Source: Promethearchaeota archaeon (GTDB lineage Archaea; Asgardarchaeota; Lokiarchaeia; Sigynarchaeales; SOKP01). From it: 8,352 nt of DNA. Within the stretch, counting starts at the first letter, position 1. Each line of letters begins with the position of its first letter. Location: positions 1 through 8,352 of the forward strand of contig WJKD01000913.1 of assembly GCA_014729315.1 (NCBI GenBank). The letters are read 5' to 3'. The position numbers were made by a program, and so were the translations under genes. The notes under the pieces were generated by a model. It did no database searches and was not told where the DNA came from. It worked only from the letters and a program-made list of their open reading frames with translations. Below are positions 1 through 6,284 of the stretch, one piece after another.

Positions 1-1
1 C

Positions 2-148
2 AAAGATTTAAACCCAATCACTGACATTTGCACCTACCCAAAAATTGATAACTTTTCAAATTATCTTGATCATCCTATGAATTGTAAATATATGATTTTT
101 ACAAAACGAAATTGCAAATTTATGCATGATGAGGGCATAATTATTTAA
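2..148 (+). CDS. Possible 3' end of a Cys-containing protein, cut by the left edge
   Basis: This is an open frame of 48 codons from the window edge to a TAA at 146-148. I do not recognise the product. Counting from the first visible codon it has Cys10, Cys28, Cys38 and His42, a C-x17-C-x9-C-x3-H spacing that could bind a metal, ending in a short tail DEGIII. In DNA this AT-rich, 48 codons without a stop is somewhat unlikely by chance but not decisive. Two in-frame ATGs (77 and 92) exist, but neither has a convincing ribosome site, so if real it is the C-terminus of a gene starting outside the window. A T6 run at 209-214, about 60 nt past the stop, could end its transcript. It may simply be non-coding sequence. 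Confidence 0.3.
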   Translation, partial: KDLNPITDICTYPKIDNFSNYLDHPMNCKYMIFTKRNCKFMHDEGIII

Positions 149-235
149 TAGAGAATCATGTTCAAGCGATAAGAGCATATACTGATGGTAGGTTGTTAAC
201 TTATTTAGTTTTTTAATTAAAAATCAATAATTTCT

Positions 236-259
236 AAATCTTATGGGATTCTAAGATTT
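236..259. repeat. Inverted repeat, 8-bp arms with 8-nt loop
   Basis: The arms AAATCTTA (236-243) and TAAGATTT (252-259) are perfect reverse complements around the loop TGGGATTC. It lies in the 262-bp gap between the possible left-edge gene and the thymidylate synthase, about 100 bp upstream of the latter's TATA box. The stem has only one G-C pair, so it would be a weak RNA hairpin. It could be an operator-like site, a 3' end structure of the upstream transcript, or chance in AT-rich DNA. Confidence 0.3.
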
Positions 260-361
260 TATGCTTCGAATTCTTTAATCTAATCAACCTAATTGGAAGT
301 TTGCTTAGAGATATAGAAATTTTGGAAATATGAGAGACTTATTAAGATTGTAACAAATAAA

Positions 362-369
362 TTATAAAA
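362..369 (+). promoter_or_regulatory. TATA box for the thymidylate synthase gene
   Basis: TTATAAAA is a good archaeal TATA element. With the usual spacing of about 26 nt it puts the transcription start near 391-392, giving a leader of about 19 nt before the ATG at 411. That leader contains GAGATGGA (397-404), an imperfect SD match about 6 nt before the ATG. Confidence 0.55.
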
Positions 370-410
370 TTATCCAAATAATTTTTACAACAAAACGAGA
401 TGGAATAAAA

Positions 411-1424
411 ATGTCAAGCGTAATTTTTATCTCAGAAAAAAATGTAAGAGACGCGTGGCTCTCGGCACTAGTCCAAGTGTTAGTAAAGGGCGATAATATT
501 AAAACTGAATACGATAAACCAGAAGATTTACCTTCAAAAGATGCGAGCGTTTTAATTGAGGTTCAAAATCCTACCAGCAATCCAATAATGCGAAAGAATA
601 AAATTATTAACATTAAATCGAAATATGGAAACGATTACAACATATACGGATGTATAGCAGATACTTATCTGATTGGTTCTATACAGAGCGGATATATCGA
701 GGAAATTGTTCAAGGTGTGAACGACCATTACATTCACGAATCGGGATCAAGCTTTCCTTACTCTTATCACGACCGAATCTTTAATTATACTCCTTATTCT
801 TTAGAAGACGCCATACATAAAAGCTATAGCATAGGTTCTGTTGACCGTGATTTTGTGAAAAGCCATAAGAAGCTTCAAGAGGCTGGTTTAGTTTATCAGG
901 ATGAAAAACAGAAATATATATGGAAAGTAAATAACGGAAAATCTCTAAATTTAGAACATGCCTTATCGGAACAAATAGGATGCAAGGAGGTCCCTCTCGA
1001 AGTTCTAAATTTGCCCCATGTTAACCAGATCGAATATATTATAGAAAAGTTGAAAGAAAGTCCGTACAGTCGAAGGGCACAAGCTATAACGTGGCGTCCC
1101 TTAATCGATCCTTATCACTTTGATCCTCCATGTCTTCAACGGATTTTCATGAGAGTTAAAGATGGAAAATTGCTCATGCAAACTACATGGAGAAGCCGAG
1201 ATTTATTCAGAGCATGGGAGGCAAACGTAAATGGAATGATACACATTCAAAAAATGGTAGCTAATGAATTGGGAGTTAAGATTGGACATTATTTGGATTT
1301 TAGCAATTCCTTGCATATTTATGGAGTTAGCATCCCCGAAGTAAAAGACATGCTTATTCGAATGAAAAATAAGGACGAGAAATTTCCCGAGAAAATCAAA
1401 GAATTTGTCGAGAAAATCAATTAA
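411..1424 (+). CDS. thyA: Thymidylate synthase, archaeal ThyA-like, with an extra internal segment
   Basis: Makes dTMP from dUMP by folate-dependent reductive methylation in the cytoplasm. The C-terminal half aligns well with the ThyA fold: VNQI near residue 204, the phosphate-binding SRR at 220-222, the nucleophile Cys241 in PPCLQ, then WRSRD at 260-264 (matching Arg166, Ser167 and Asp169 of the E. coli enzyme), Asn272 and the HIY motif at 302-304. Asn272 sits where dCMP hydroxymethylases carry Asp, so dUMP is the expected substrate. N-terminal landmarks are DAWLSALV (14-21), a QNP motif near 52-54 and a YSYHDRIFNY segment at 117-126. At 337 residues it is longer than the ~220-residue methanogen-type enzymes; about 70 residues (130-200) lie between the YHDR segment and VNQI, where typical members have a short linker. 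The ATG has its own TATA box and a weak SD. The gene converges on the aldehyde oxidoreductase gene. The family call is firm; the cofactor (folate or methanopterin type) is not visible. Confidence 0.92.
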   Translation: MSSVIFISEKNVRDAWLSALVQVLVKGDNIKTEYDKPEDLPSKDASVLIEVQNPTSNPIMRKNKIINIKSKYGNDYNIYGCIADTYLIGSIQSGYIEEIVQGVNDHYIHESGSSFPYSYHDRIFNYTPYSLEDAIHKSYSIGSVDRDFVKSHKKLQEAGLVYQDEKQKYIWKVNNGKSLNLEHALSEQIGCKEVPLEVLNLPHVNQIEYIIEKLKESPYSRRAQAITWRPLIDPYHFDPPCLQRIFMRVKDGKLLMQTTWRSRDLFRAWEANVNGMIHIQKMVANELGVKIGHYLDFSNSLHIYGVSIPEVKDMLIRMKNKDEKFPEKIKEFVEKIN

Positions 1425-1453
1425 ATTGGTTTAAATTGGGATATATAAGAAGT

Positions 1454-1471
1454 AAAAAAATTGAAAAAAAA
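1454..1471 (-). terminator. T-rich terminator of the aldehyde oxidoreductase gene
   Basis: Read on the - strand this is T8, then CAA, then T7, beginning 12 nt after the TAA of the aldehyde:ferredoxin oxidoreductase gene. U-tracts without a strong hairpin are the usual archaeal termination signal. No comparable T run on the + strand follows the converging thymidylate synthase gene, so that transcript may read into the 3' end of its neighbour. Confidence 0.5.
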
Positions 1472-1482
1472 GATTCTTTGGA

Positions 1483-3360
1483 TTAAATTATATTTAATTC
1501 TTGTAATTTATCTTGAGTTGGTCTTCCAGTTTCCCAGTCCCATCCTCGTTCCTTGTAGTATCGTTTCAGATTTTTCTCTAAATCGATTTTTAAACCAGCA
1601 GTTTTTCCCGAGTCTAGAACTTTTTGAATATGTCCCGGTAATTTATCGTCCTCTCTAGTTATTCCTAAATTACATGATATTAATCTTTTGATAGTGTTTA
1701 TCCTTTCTCCTAGAAGCATTAAAGATTTCTTTTTGTGTTTTGCACCCGTCGCTGCGTTAATATGTCCGATTATATGATCTAAAGATGGATTTCTAAAGTT
1801 GCAGTTGACCCCCGAATCGTCTATTGCTCTGATATCTTGAAGCGCTTTTACACCACGCTCTCGACCTTTAATTGAATCTCTATCACCTGCTTTAATCCTC
1901 AAGCGCGGATAAGCAAGATTTCCTATTTCGGCACTAAACCAATCGCATTTTTCGTGATTTGCCCCTACACAGCAAGTCATATAACTTAAACCTTGCCCAA
2001 AAAATGCTCTCGGATCGTGCATAGGCACCTCAAGTCCCTTTACATGGACAGCTAGTTCAGGATCGACCTCTAATCGTTCGGCCATAATTCTGACGCCCTC
2101 TGCCAATAGATCTCCTATTCCCTCCCTTCTAGAGATTAACTCAATTATCTTGGGAATCAGGTTTCTGTTGCCCCAATGTAAATCTTCAATCTTTAGTTCT
2201 TTGAGCAATTTTTTAATATTTTCAAGTCCAAGTTGGTTCTCAACCAAATATATTAGGAACGAAATGGAAACCCCAGAAGATATCGTATCAATTCCATACA
2301 TGTTGCAATAATGATGCGCTAGGATAACTTCTTTTGAATCGAAGATACCTAACATTGGACCGTAAGCTGCCACTGTTTCGTATTCGGGTCCGTCAACCTT
2401 TATATCTTTTCCGTCATCCTCCACGACAGTAATCTTTCCGCACTTTAGCGTACATCCCGCACATCCATAATCTATCACGGGATACTCTTCTCTTAAGGTT
2501 TTTCCTGTCAATTTTTCGGCTAAGAATTCGCTCTTGGTAAAGTAATAACCTGGAGTATCCCCTAACGCCATTCCGATGTCCAAATAAGAGTTAGTACCAT
2601 ATAATGCAAACACTTGCGGGACCGCAGTTTTAAGAAAATCACCCAACTTTTCTTGTTCGGCTTCTTTGAGTAATTCTTTTGATTTTTGGCTGTCCGCAAT
2701 GGAAACTCTCTTCGAACCGATTGCTGCAATAGCTTTAAGATTTTTGGAACCCATTATTGCTCCCAATCCGCATCGTCCTACGGCTCTTCCCTCATCGTTT
2801 ATAATGCATGCATATTTCACTAAATTTTCGCCCGCAATGCCTATCGTGGCTATATTAATCTGTTCGTTATTTAAGTCGGCTTTAATTTCTTCTTGAGTTT
2901 CGTATGTATCTTTTCCCCAGTATTTTGAAGCATCCTTAAATTCTATCTTATTATCGTGAATGTACAAATATGTGGGATTTTCGGCTCTTTGCGTAATCAC
3001 GAAAGCGTCAAATCCACTATTTCTTAACGAAATACAAAATTTTCCACCAGAGGTTCCTTCTCCCCATATTCCGGTCAAAGGAGAAATTGCAGTTACCGAA
3101 TACCTTCCAGATGATGGTCTTAATGTGCCAGTGACTGGCCCTGTAGCAAAAATTAAGGGATTAATACCTGAAAAAGGGTTATCTTTTAACGCCTCGTAAT
3201 CCTCAGGAGAAAGCATATCGTAAGTGATCTTAGCACTTATCCCGGTTCCACCAAGATATTCTTCTGCTAATTTAGGATCAAGATCGACTATATCTACTTT
3301 TTTTTCTTTCAAGTTGATATACGCGATCTTACCGTTATATCCAATCAAATTTTCAACCAT
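1483..3360 (-). CDS. aor: Aldehyde:ferredoxin oxidoreductase (tungsten-pterin family)
   Basis: Oxidises aldehydes to carboxylic acids and passes electrons to ferredoxin; the reverse reaction is possible with low-potential donors. At 625 residues it has the family's usual length. The N-terminal domain carries ATGPVTGT (72-79), SGRYSV (84-89, holding the pterin-contacting Arg) and GRCGLGAIMGSKNLKAI (195-211). The [4Fe-4S] ligands are Cys300, Cys303 and Cys307 (C-x2-C-x3-C) plus Cys520 in SGVNC. PEYET (325-329) holds the Glu equivalent to the active-site Glu313 of the Pyrococcus enzyme, and His469 in GANH matches its His448. The C-terminus ends with the family's RGWDWETGRPT. An unusual CCVGANHEKC segment replaces the common RGACH form. 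The ATG at 3360 has GAGGT 10 nt upstream, and the gene starts 24 bp after the alcohol dehydrogenase, so the two are probably co-transcribed. Tungsten rather than molybdenum is inferred from the family. The exact aldehyde cannot be told. Confidence 0.93.
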   Translation of the reverse strand: MVENLIGYNGKIAYINLKEKKVDIVDLDPKLAEEYLGGTGISAKITYDMLSPEDYEALKDNPFSGINPLIFATGPVTGTLRPSSGRYSVTAISPLTGIWGEGTSGGKFCISLRNSGFDAFVITQRAENPTYLYIHDNKIEFKDASKYWGKDTYETQEEIKADLNNEQINIATIGIAGENLVKYACIINDEGRAVGRCGLGAIMGSKNLKAIAAIGSKRVSIADSQKSKELLKEAEQEKLGDFLKTAVPQVFALYGTNSYLDIGMALGDTPGYYFTKSEFLAEKLTGKTLREEYPVIDYGCAGCTLKCGKITVVEDDGKDIKVDGPEYETVAAYGPMLGIFDSKEVILAHHYCNMYGIDTISSGVSISFLIYLVENQLGLENIKKLLKELKIEDLHWGNRNLIPKIIELISRREGIGDLLAEGVRIMAERLEVDPELAVHVKGLEVPMHDPRAFFGQGLSYMTCCVGANHEKCDWFSAEIGNLAYPRLRIKAGDRDSIKGRERGVKALQDIRAIDDSGVNCNFRNPSLDHIIGHINAATGAKHKKKSLMLLGERINTIKRLISCNLGITREDDKLPGHIQKVLDSGKTAGLKIDLEKNLKRYYKERGWDWETGRPTQDKLQELNII

Positions 3361-3370
3361 TTTTGTAATT

Positions 3371-3375
3371 ACCTC
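3371..3375 (-). promoter_or_regulatory. SD sequence for the aldehyde oxidoreductase gene
   Basis: GAGGT on the - strand ends 10 nt before the ATG at 3360. It lies in the 24-bp gap after the alcohol dehydrogenase stop, so the second gene can be translated independently from a shared message. Confidence 0.6.
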
Positions 3376-3384
3376 TTTAGAATT

Positions 3385-4674
3385 TTAAAAATCGATGCGT
3401 CTCCCGTCCCAGGCACGCTCGTATATTTTTTTATAGAGAGATTTATCTATTGCCCGATAAGAGGTAAGTGATACCGCATCATTATCAGCGTAATCCACAA
3501 GAACATCCAACTTATTAAAATATTCGTCTTTTTCGATTTTTGGGTTTTCTATCTCCTTGACGCACGTGGGTCCGTTCAGCGAGCGGATAAATTCCTTTAT
3601 TTTGTCAATAAATTCTTGAAACAAATCGTCTCTGTTTTTATTCTCCGTGGTGATATTAAATATTGGGCACAATAACTTCCACCTGTCAGTAACTTTATAT
3701 TGAAAATCGATGGAATAAGGTAAAAACATCCCGACCGAGAGTCCGTGATGCACTTTGAAAATTTTACCGAAACTGTGGCCTAACGAATGATCTATCCCAG
3801 TTATTGTGTTTCCAAAACCAATTCCCGCCATTAAGGAAGCCATCTGCATGTGCGAGCGGGCTTCAATATCTTTCGCACCGTATTTATAAGCCCGAGGCAA
3901 ATACTTCACAATCTCTTCTATTGCAGTTCTGTTTAAAGCATCAACGAACGGGCTACCCCAATTAGAGACAAAAGCACCAACAGCGTGTGCATACGCATCT
4001 AGTCCCGTTGCCATGGTCAAAAATGGAGGCATATCCTTAACAAAGTCGGGGTCCAATATGGTAATATCCGAGAAAAGTTCGTCGCTTAACACCTCCAGTT
4101 TTTTTGGAGGATCTCTCGTAGTATCTGTAATAACAGCAGCTTGTGTAACTTCAGATCCCGTCCCCGATGTTGTGGGAATCGCTATCCAAAATCTCACTTT
4201 CTTCCGCAATCCAAGAGAACCAAAGTAAGGTAGAATCATAAGTAAGTTTTCGTCTGGTTTCTCGTATTTTACGAGTACCATTTTTACCGTATCCATGACA
4301 GAACCTCCTCCAATTCCAAATATGACTTTCGGCTTGAATTCCTCGCATATTTTAGCCCCTTCGTCAATAGTATAAATTGGAACTTCGGGTATCGCTCCAG
4401 ACCATACTTTATATTCCATATCAATGTTATCGAGATATTTTGTTAGTTTTTTCACATATCTCTTTGTAAATTCATCTGTTACGATTAATGCCCTTCTTTC
4501 TTCGGGTTCCAACGATGCTTCTAAAAAATTAGAAACCTGTAATAGTCCAAGTTTTCCGGAATAGATTCTAGAGGAAAAATAATTAGACATTACTCCTCTT
4601 AACGCTTTTCCACCAACAAGAGCCATCATATCTTTTACAACTTGCGTTTCGTACCACGCCATTCCACCAGTCAA
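3385..4674 (-). CDS. Iron-containing (group III) alcohol dehydrogenase
   Basis: Cytoplasmic NAD(P)-dependent dehydrogenase that interconverts a primary alcohol and an aldehyde. The Rossmann-like N-terminal domain has GGGS at 122-125 with Asp128, and TTSGTGSE at 168-175, both contacting the dinucleotide. The four metal ligands fit the family spacing exactly: Asp226, His230 (GLDAYAH), His296 and His310 (GIDHSLGHSFG...VHHG), matching Asp196, His200, His263 and His277 of E. coli FucO. Length 429 is somewhat above the usual 380-400; the extra residues are mainly at the N-terminus and around 332-380. I chose a TTG start at 4674 because AGGTGA lies 8 nt upstream of it; the first ATG (4662, residue 5) would be too far from that SD. 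It is first in a probable two-gene operon with the aldehyde oxidoreductase, its natural partner. Metal (iron or zinc), NADH or NADPH preference and substrate are not evident. Confidence 0.92.
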   Translation of the reverse strand: MTGGMAWYETQVVKDMMALVGGKALRGVMSNYFSSRIYSGKLGLLQVSNFLEASLEPEERRALIVTDEFTKRYVKKLTKYLDNIDMEYKVWSGAIPEVPIYTIDEGAKICEEFKPKVIFGIGGGSVMDTVKMVLVKYEKPDENLLMILPYFGSLGLRKKVRFWIAIPTTSGTGSEVTQAAVITDTTRDPPKKLEVLSDELFSDITILDPDFVKDMPPFLTMATGLDAYAHAVGAFVSNWGSPFVDALNRTAIEEIVKYLPRAYKYGAKDIEARSHMQMASLMAGIGFGNTITGIDHSLGHSFGKIFKVHHGLSVGMFLPYSIDFQYKVTDRWKLLCPIFNITTENKNRDDLFQEFIDKIKEFIRSLNGPTCVKEIENPKIEKDEYFNKLDVLVDYADNDAVSLTSYRAIDKSLYKKIYERAWDGRRIDF

Positions 4675-4682
4675 TTAAAATT

Positions 4683-4688
4683 TCACCT
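4683..4688 (-). promoter_or_regulatory. SD sequence that decides a TTG start
   Basis: AGGTGA on the - strand is a perfect six-base match to the archaeal anti-SD complement. It is separated by 8 nt from the TTG at 4674-4672 and by 20 nt from the in-frame ATG at 4662, so it supports TTG as the start of the alcohol dehydrogenase. Confidence 0.6.
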
Positions 4689-4714
4689 ATTATTCTTATT
4701 AATTTTTTAATTTC

Positions 4715-4722
4715 GATATAAA
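4715..4722 (-). promoter_or_regulatory. TATA box for the alcohol dehydrogenase-aldehyde oxidoreductase operon
   Basis: TTTATATC on the - strand, centred near 4719, predicts a transcription start near 4693. The resulting leader of about 18-19 nt contains the AGGTGA site, so promoter, SD and TTG start agree. The surrounding 195-bp gap (4675-4869) holds no reading frame of note. Confidence 0.5.
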
Positions 4723-4839
4723 TATTAGTTAAAATTCTCTTTTAATATAATCTTTAGTTGGTTTAATAAATAAATCTATTATTCTCTTCGATAGGTCTAA
4801 GAATTCATAACGGGAATTAGTGTGTTTTTCTTTATTTAG

Positions 4840-4846
4840 AAAAAAA
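4840..4846 (-). terminator. T7 terminator of the TatD-family gene
   Basis: A run of seven T on the - strand begins 24 nt after the stop codon of the TatD-family gene. The 9-base palindrome TGGAGTCCA (4849-4857) just before it has too small a loop to form a useful hairpin, so this is called on the U-tract alone. It separates the gene from the alcohol dehydrogenase operon. Confidence 0.4.
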
Positions 4847-4869
4847 TCTGGACTCCAAGAGCATTATAT

Positions 4870-5628
4870 TTAATTAAAAATTTTAGGAAAAATTCGTTTT
4901 GAATTATTTAATATTTTCTCTTCTAAAAGAGAAGATTCAATTCCCTTAATTTTTGAAACGGAATCAAGAACATTCCTAATCATAGATGGTGTGCCCACTG
5001 CTCCCGAATATTTTACCGGACCATCCGATTCTAATAACAACCGTTCTTCGTTTACCATTGACACTACATTTCTTACCGCAGTAGAATACGAAATTGCGGG
5101 AGTTATTGAAAAATAATAACCTCGATCGATTCCTTGCTTTAAAAATTGTTCGGGACCGCTATACCAATGTATATTTGCGTTTGGAAGGTCGTAGGAAGGC
5201 AATAGATCGAATATTTCCTTTTCTGCGCCTTTGGTGTGTAGATTGACGGGTAAATTTAATTTTTGAGCGAGCTCTAACATCTTTTCAAAGATAGTTCGCT
5301 GCAGGGGATATAACTCCTCTTCTTTTACGAAGTGATGGTCAAGTCCTATCTCTCCTATGGCACAGATTTCTTCTTTATGATTATTAATATAACTCCAAAC
5401 ATAATCGAGCTGATCGGCAATCTCTTTATTCATTCTTACTTCTTCGGGATGAATCCCTAAAGCAGGATACATTTGGGGATACTTTTTTGAAACATCTATA
5501 ACACGCTCAAGACTCTTTGCGCTCATAGAAACGGCTATTATTTTTGAAACGCCTTCATTTTCTGCTTCATTGACAATCCTATCCAGATTAAGGTAAAGAT
5601 TGGCATGACAATGCACATCTACTAGCAT
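4870..5628 (-). CDS. TatD-family metal-dependent hydrolase
   Basis: Member of the amidohydrolase-like TIM-barrel TatD family, whose characterised members are metal-dependent DNases or act in 3'-end nucleic-acid processing. The metal-binding set is complete: His6 and His8 (DVHCH), Glu93 in GEIGLD, His131 in NLH, His154 in IHWYSG and Asp202 in ESDGP. At 252 residues it has normal family length and no added domains, signal peptide or membrane segment. The ATG at 5628 has no SD; a TATA box 26-34 nt upstream predicts a leader of only about 4 nt, so the message is probably leaderless. It therefore seems to be transcribed separately from the gene 99 bp upstream and from the alcohol dehydrogenase operon downstream. 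DNase activity is a family inference; archaeal members are little studied and could act on another substrate. Confidence 0.88.
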   Translation of the reverse strand: MLVDVHCHANLYLNLDRIVNEAENEGVSKIIAVSMSAKSLERVIDVSKKYPQMYPALGIHPEEVRMNKEIADQLDYVWSYINNHKEEICAIGEIGLDHHFVKEEELYPLQRTIFEKMLELAQKLNLPVNLHTKGAEKEIFDLLPSYDLPNANIHWYSGPEQFLKQGIDRGYYFSITPAISYSTAVRNVVSMVNEERLLLESDGPVKYSGAVGTPSMIRNVLDSVSKIKGIESSLLEEKILNNSKRIFPKIFN

Positions 5629-5654
5629 TTTACATCAGGATTCTTTACTAATAG

Positions 5655-5662
5655 TATATAAA
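5655..5662 (-). promoter_or_regulatory. TATA box for the TatD-family gene
   Basis: TTTATATA on the - strand is a near-ideal archaeal TATA element centred 30 nt before the ATG at 5628. The usual 26-nt spacing puts the transcription start near 5632, giving a leader of about 4 nt. The lack of an SD before the ATG fits a leaderless message. Confidence 0.55.
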
Positions 5663-5727
5663 TTAACAGAGATAAAAAAGTATGGTAAAAGGTAGAAGAG
5701 CACCTTGGGAAAAAGGGAAATACTCAC

Positions 5728-6069
5728 TCATAAATTGCTAATTCTTTCTCTAAGTTGGGCTATTTTCATTACCAAGTCAAATTTTCGAGAAGTCGGATAA
5801 TTTTCTTCGTCTAAATGATCTTTTAAAATGGTTAATTCTTCTAATAGATAATCCTTAATGTCAACTTGACCTATTGTTTTTGGTAAGGGTTCTATTTTAG
5901 CTAATTTTTTACGCCTTAAAACGGAAATTGCCTTCGCAAGTTTTGCCTGAAAACCTTGCGATGAGTCAAAATTCGATTCGTCTAACGAATCGAATGTGTT
6001 TTTTAACCCGTCTATGAACGATTCAATGTCATCTATGTCGAAACTATCGTCGAGTTTTTCGCTTTCCAT
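5728..6069 (-). CDS. Hypothetical 113-residue protein built from two similar halves
   Basis: I do not recognise this protein. It has no signal peptide, membrane segment or Cys. The first 39 residues are very acidic; residues 42-60 are Lys/Arg-rich (AKLAKAISVLRRKKLAKIE); a proline linker follows (PLPKTIGQ, 61-68); the rest is predicted helical. Residues 14-53 and 70-109 align as a repeat: both start with Asp-Ile, then Phe/Tyr-Ile/Leu, a spaced Leu and Asp, then LDExN, an aromatic, Ser, Phe, and a basic helix ending in LR and Arg. This implies an ancient internal duplication, each copy probably a helical hairpin. The ATG at 6069 has only GGA upstream; TATA-like elements lie at about 6101-6110 and 6134-6154. 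The charge pattern would suit a binding or scaffold protein, but that is speculation. Clean framing and length make it a likely real gene. Confidence 0.7.
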   Translation of the reverse strand: MESEKLDDSFDIDDIESFIDGLKNTFDSLDESNFDSSQGFQAKLAKAISVLRRKKLAKIEPLPKTIGQVDIKDYLLEELTILKDHLDEENYPTSRKFDLVMKIAQLRERISNL

Positions 6070-6133
6070 TTTTTTCCAAAATTTCAGAATTTCGATTCAA
6101 ATAAAAAAATATGGGTAAATAAACTTAAGATTA

Positions 6134-6154
6134 ATATATTTTATACTTTATATC
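6134..6154 (-). promoter_or_regulatory. Candidate TATA region for the 113-residue protein gene
   Basis: The - strand reads TATAAAG and TATAAAATATATTAA in close succession, predicting starts near 6116-6124 and a leader of about 50 nt. A second, weaker candidate (TATTTTTTTATTT near 6099-6111) would give a leader of about 9 nt. I cannot choose between them. The rest of the 215-bp gap (6070-6284) is AT-rich, with no gene or clear terminator seen. Confidence 0.3.
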
Positions 6155-6284
6155 GTTGATTAATAACTCACCATTCAAGGTAAATAATTATATCTTCTAA
6201 GTTTATTCTTTATTCTAATATAATTGAGAGCATATTTAAAATTGCTTTTTTGGAAACGAGGATCTTGGACTTTTTTATATAGAA

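Noticed and set aside
126..185. Possible box C/D guide RNA (ATGATGA at 126-132, CTGA at 182-185)
   Set aside because: No convincing internal D' and C' boxes, no terminal stem, and the C box lies inside the possible left-edge reading frame.
210..223. Palindrome TTTTTAATTAAAAA
   Set aside because: A/T-only palindromes are expected by chance in such AT-rich DNA; I mention only its T run as a possible terminator of the left-edge frame.
261..275. TTCGAAT, which resembles a tRNA T-loop
   Set aside because: No acceptor, anticodon or D stems can be drawn around it in this AT-rich sequence.
2666..3199. Two + strand frames of 76 and 79 codons inside the aldehyde oxidoreductase gene
   Set aside because: They are antisense to conserved coding sequence, lack initiation signals and encode no recognisable protein.
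4151..4348. 65-codon - strand frame inside the alcohol dehydrogenase gene
   Set aside because: It lies in another frame of a gene with complete catalytic motifs and has no homology I can recognise.
4800..4830. Imperfect inverted repeat around GAATTC and GGAATTAG
   Set aside because: The arms match only in part and extend little beyond a simple 6-bp palindrome.
5663..5731. 22-codon frame on the - strand whose ATG overlaps the TTA TGA end of the 113-residue gene
   Set aside because: Very short, no recognisable sequence, and its stop abuts the TatD TATA box; an ATGA overlap alone is weak evidence.
5682..5741. 19-residue basic peptide frame on the + strand between the 113-residue and TatD genes
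   Set aside because: No SD or TATA box, and it overlaps the 3' end of the opposite-strand gene.
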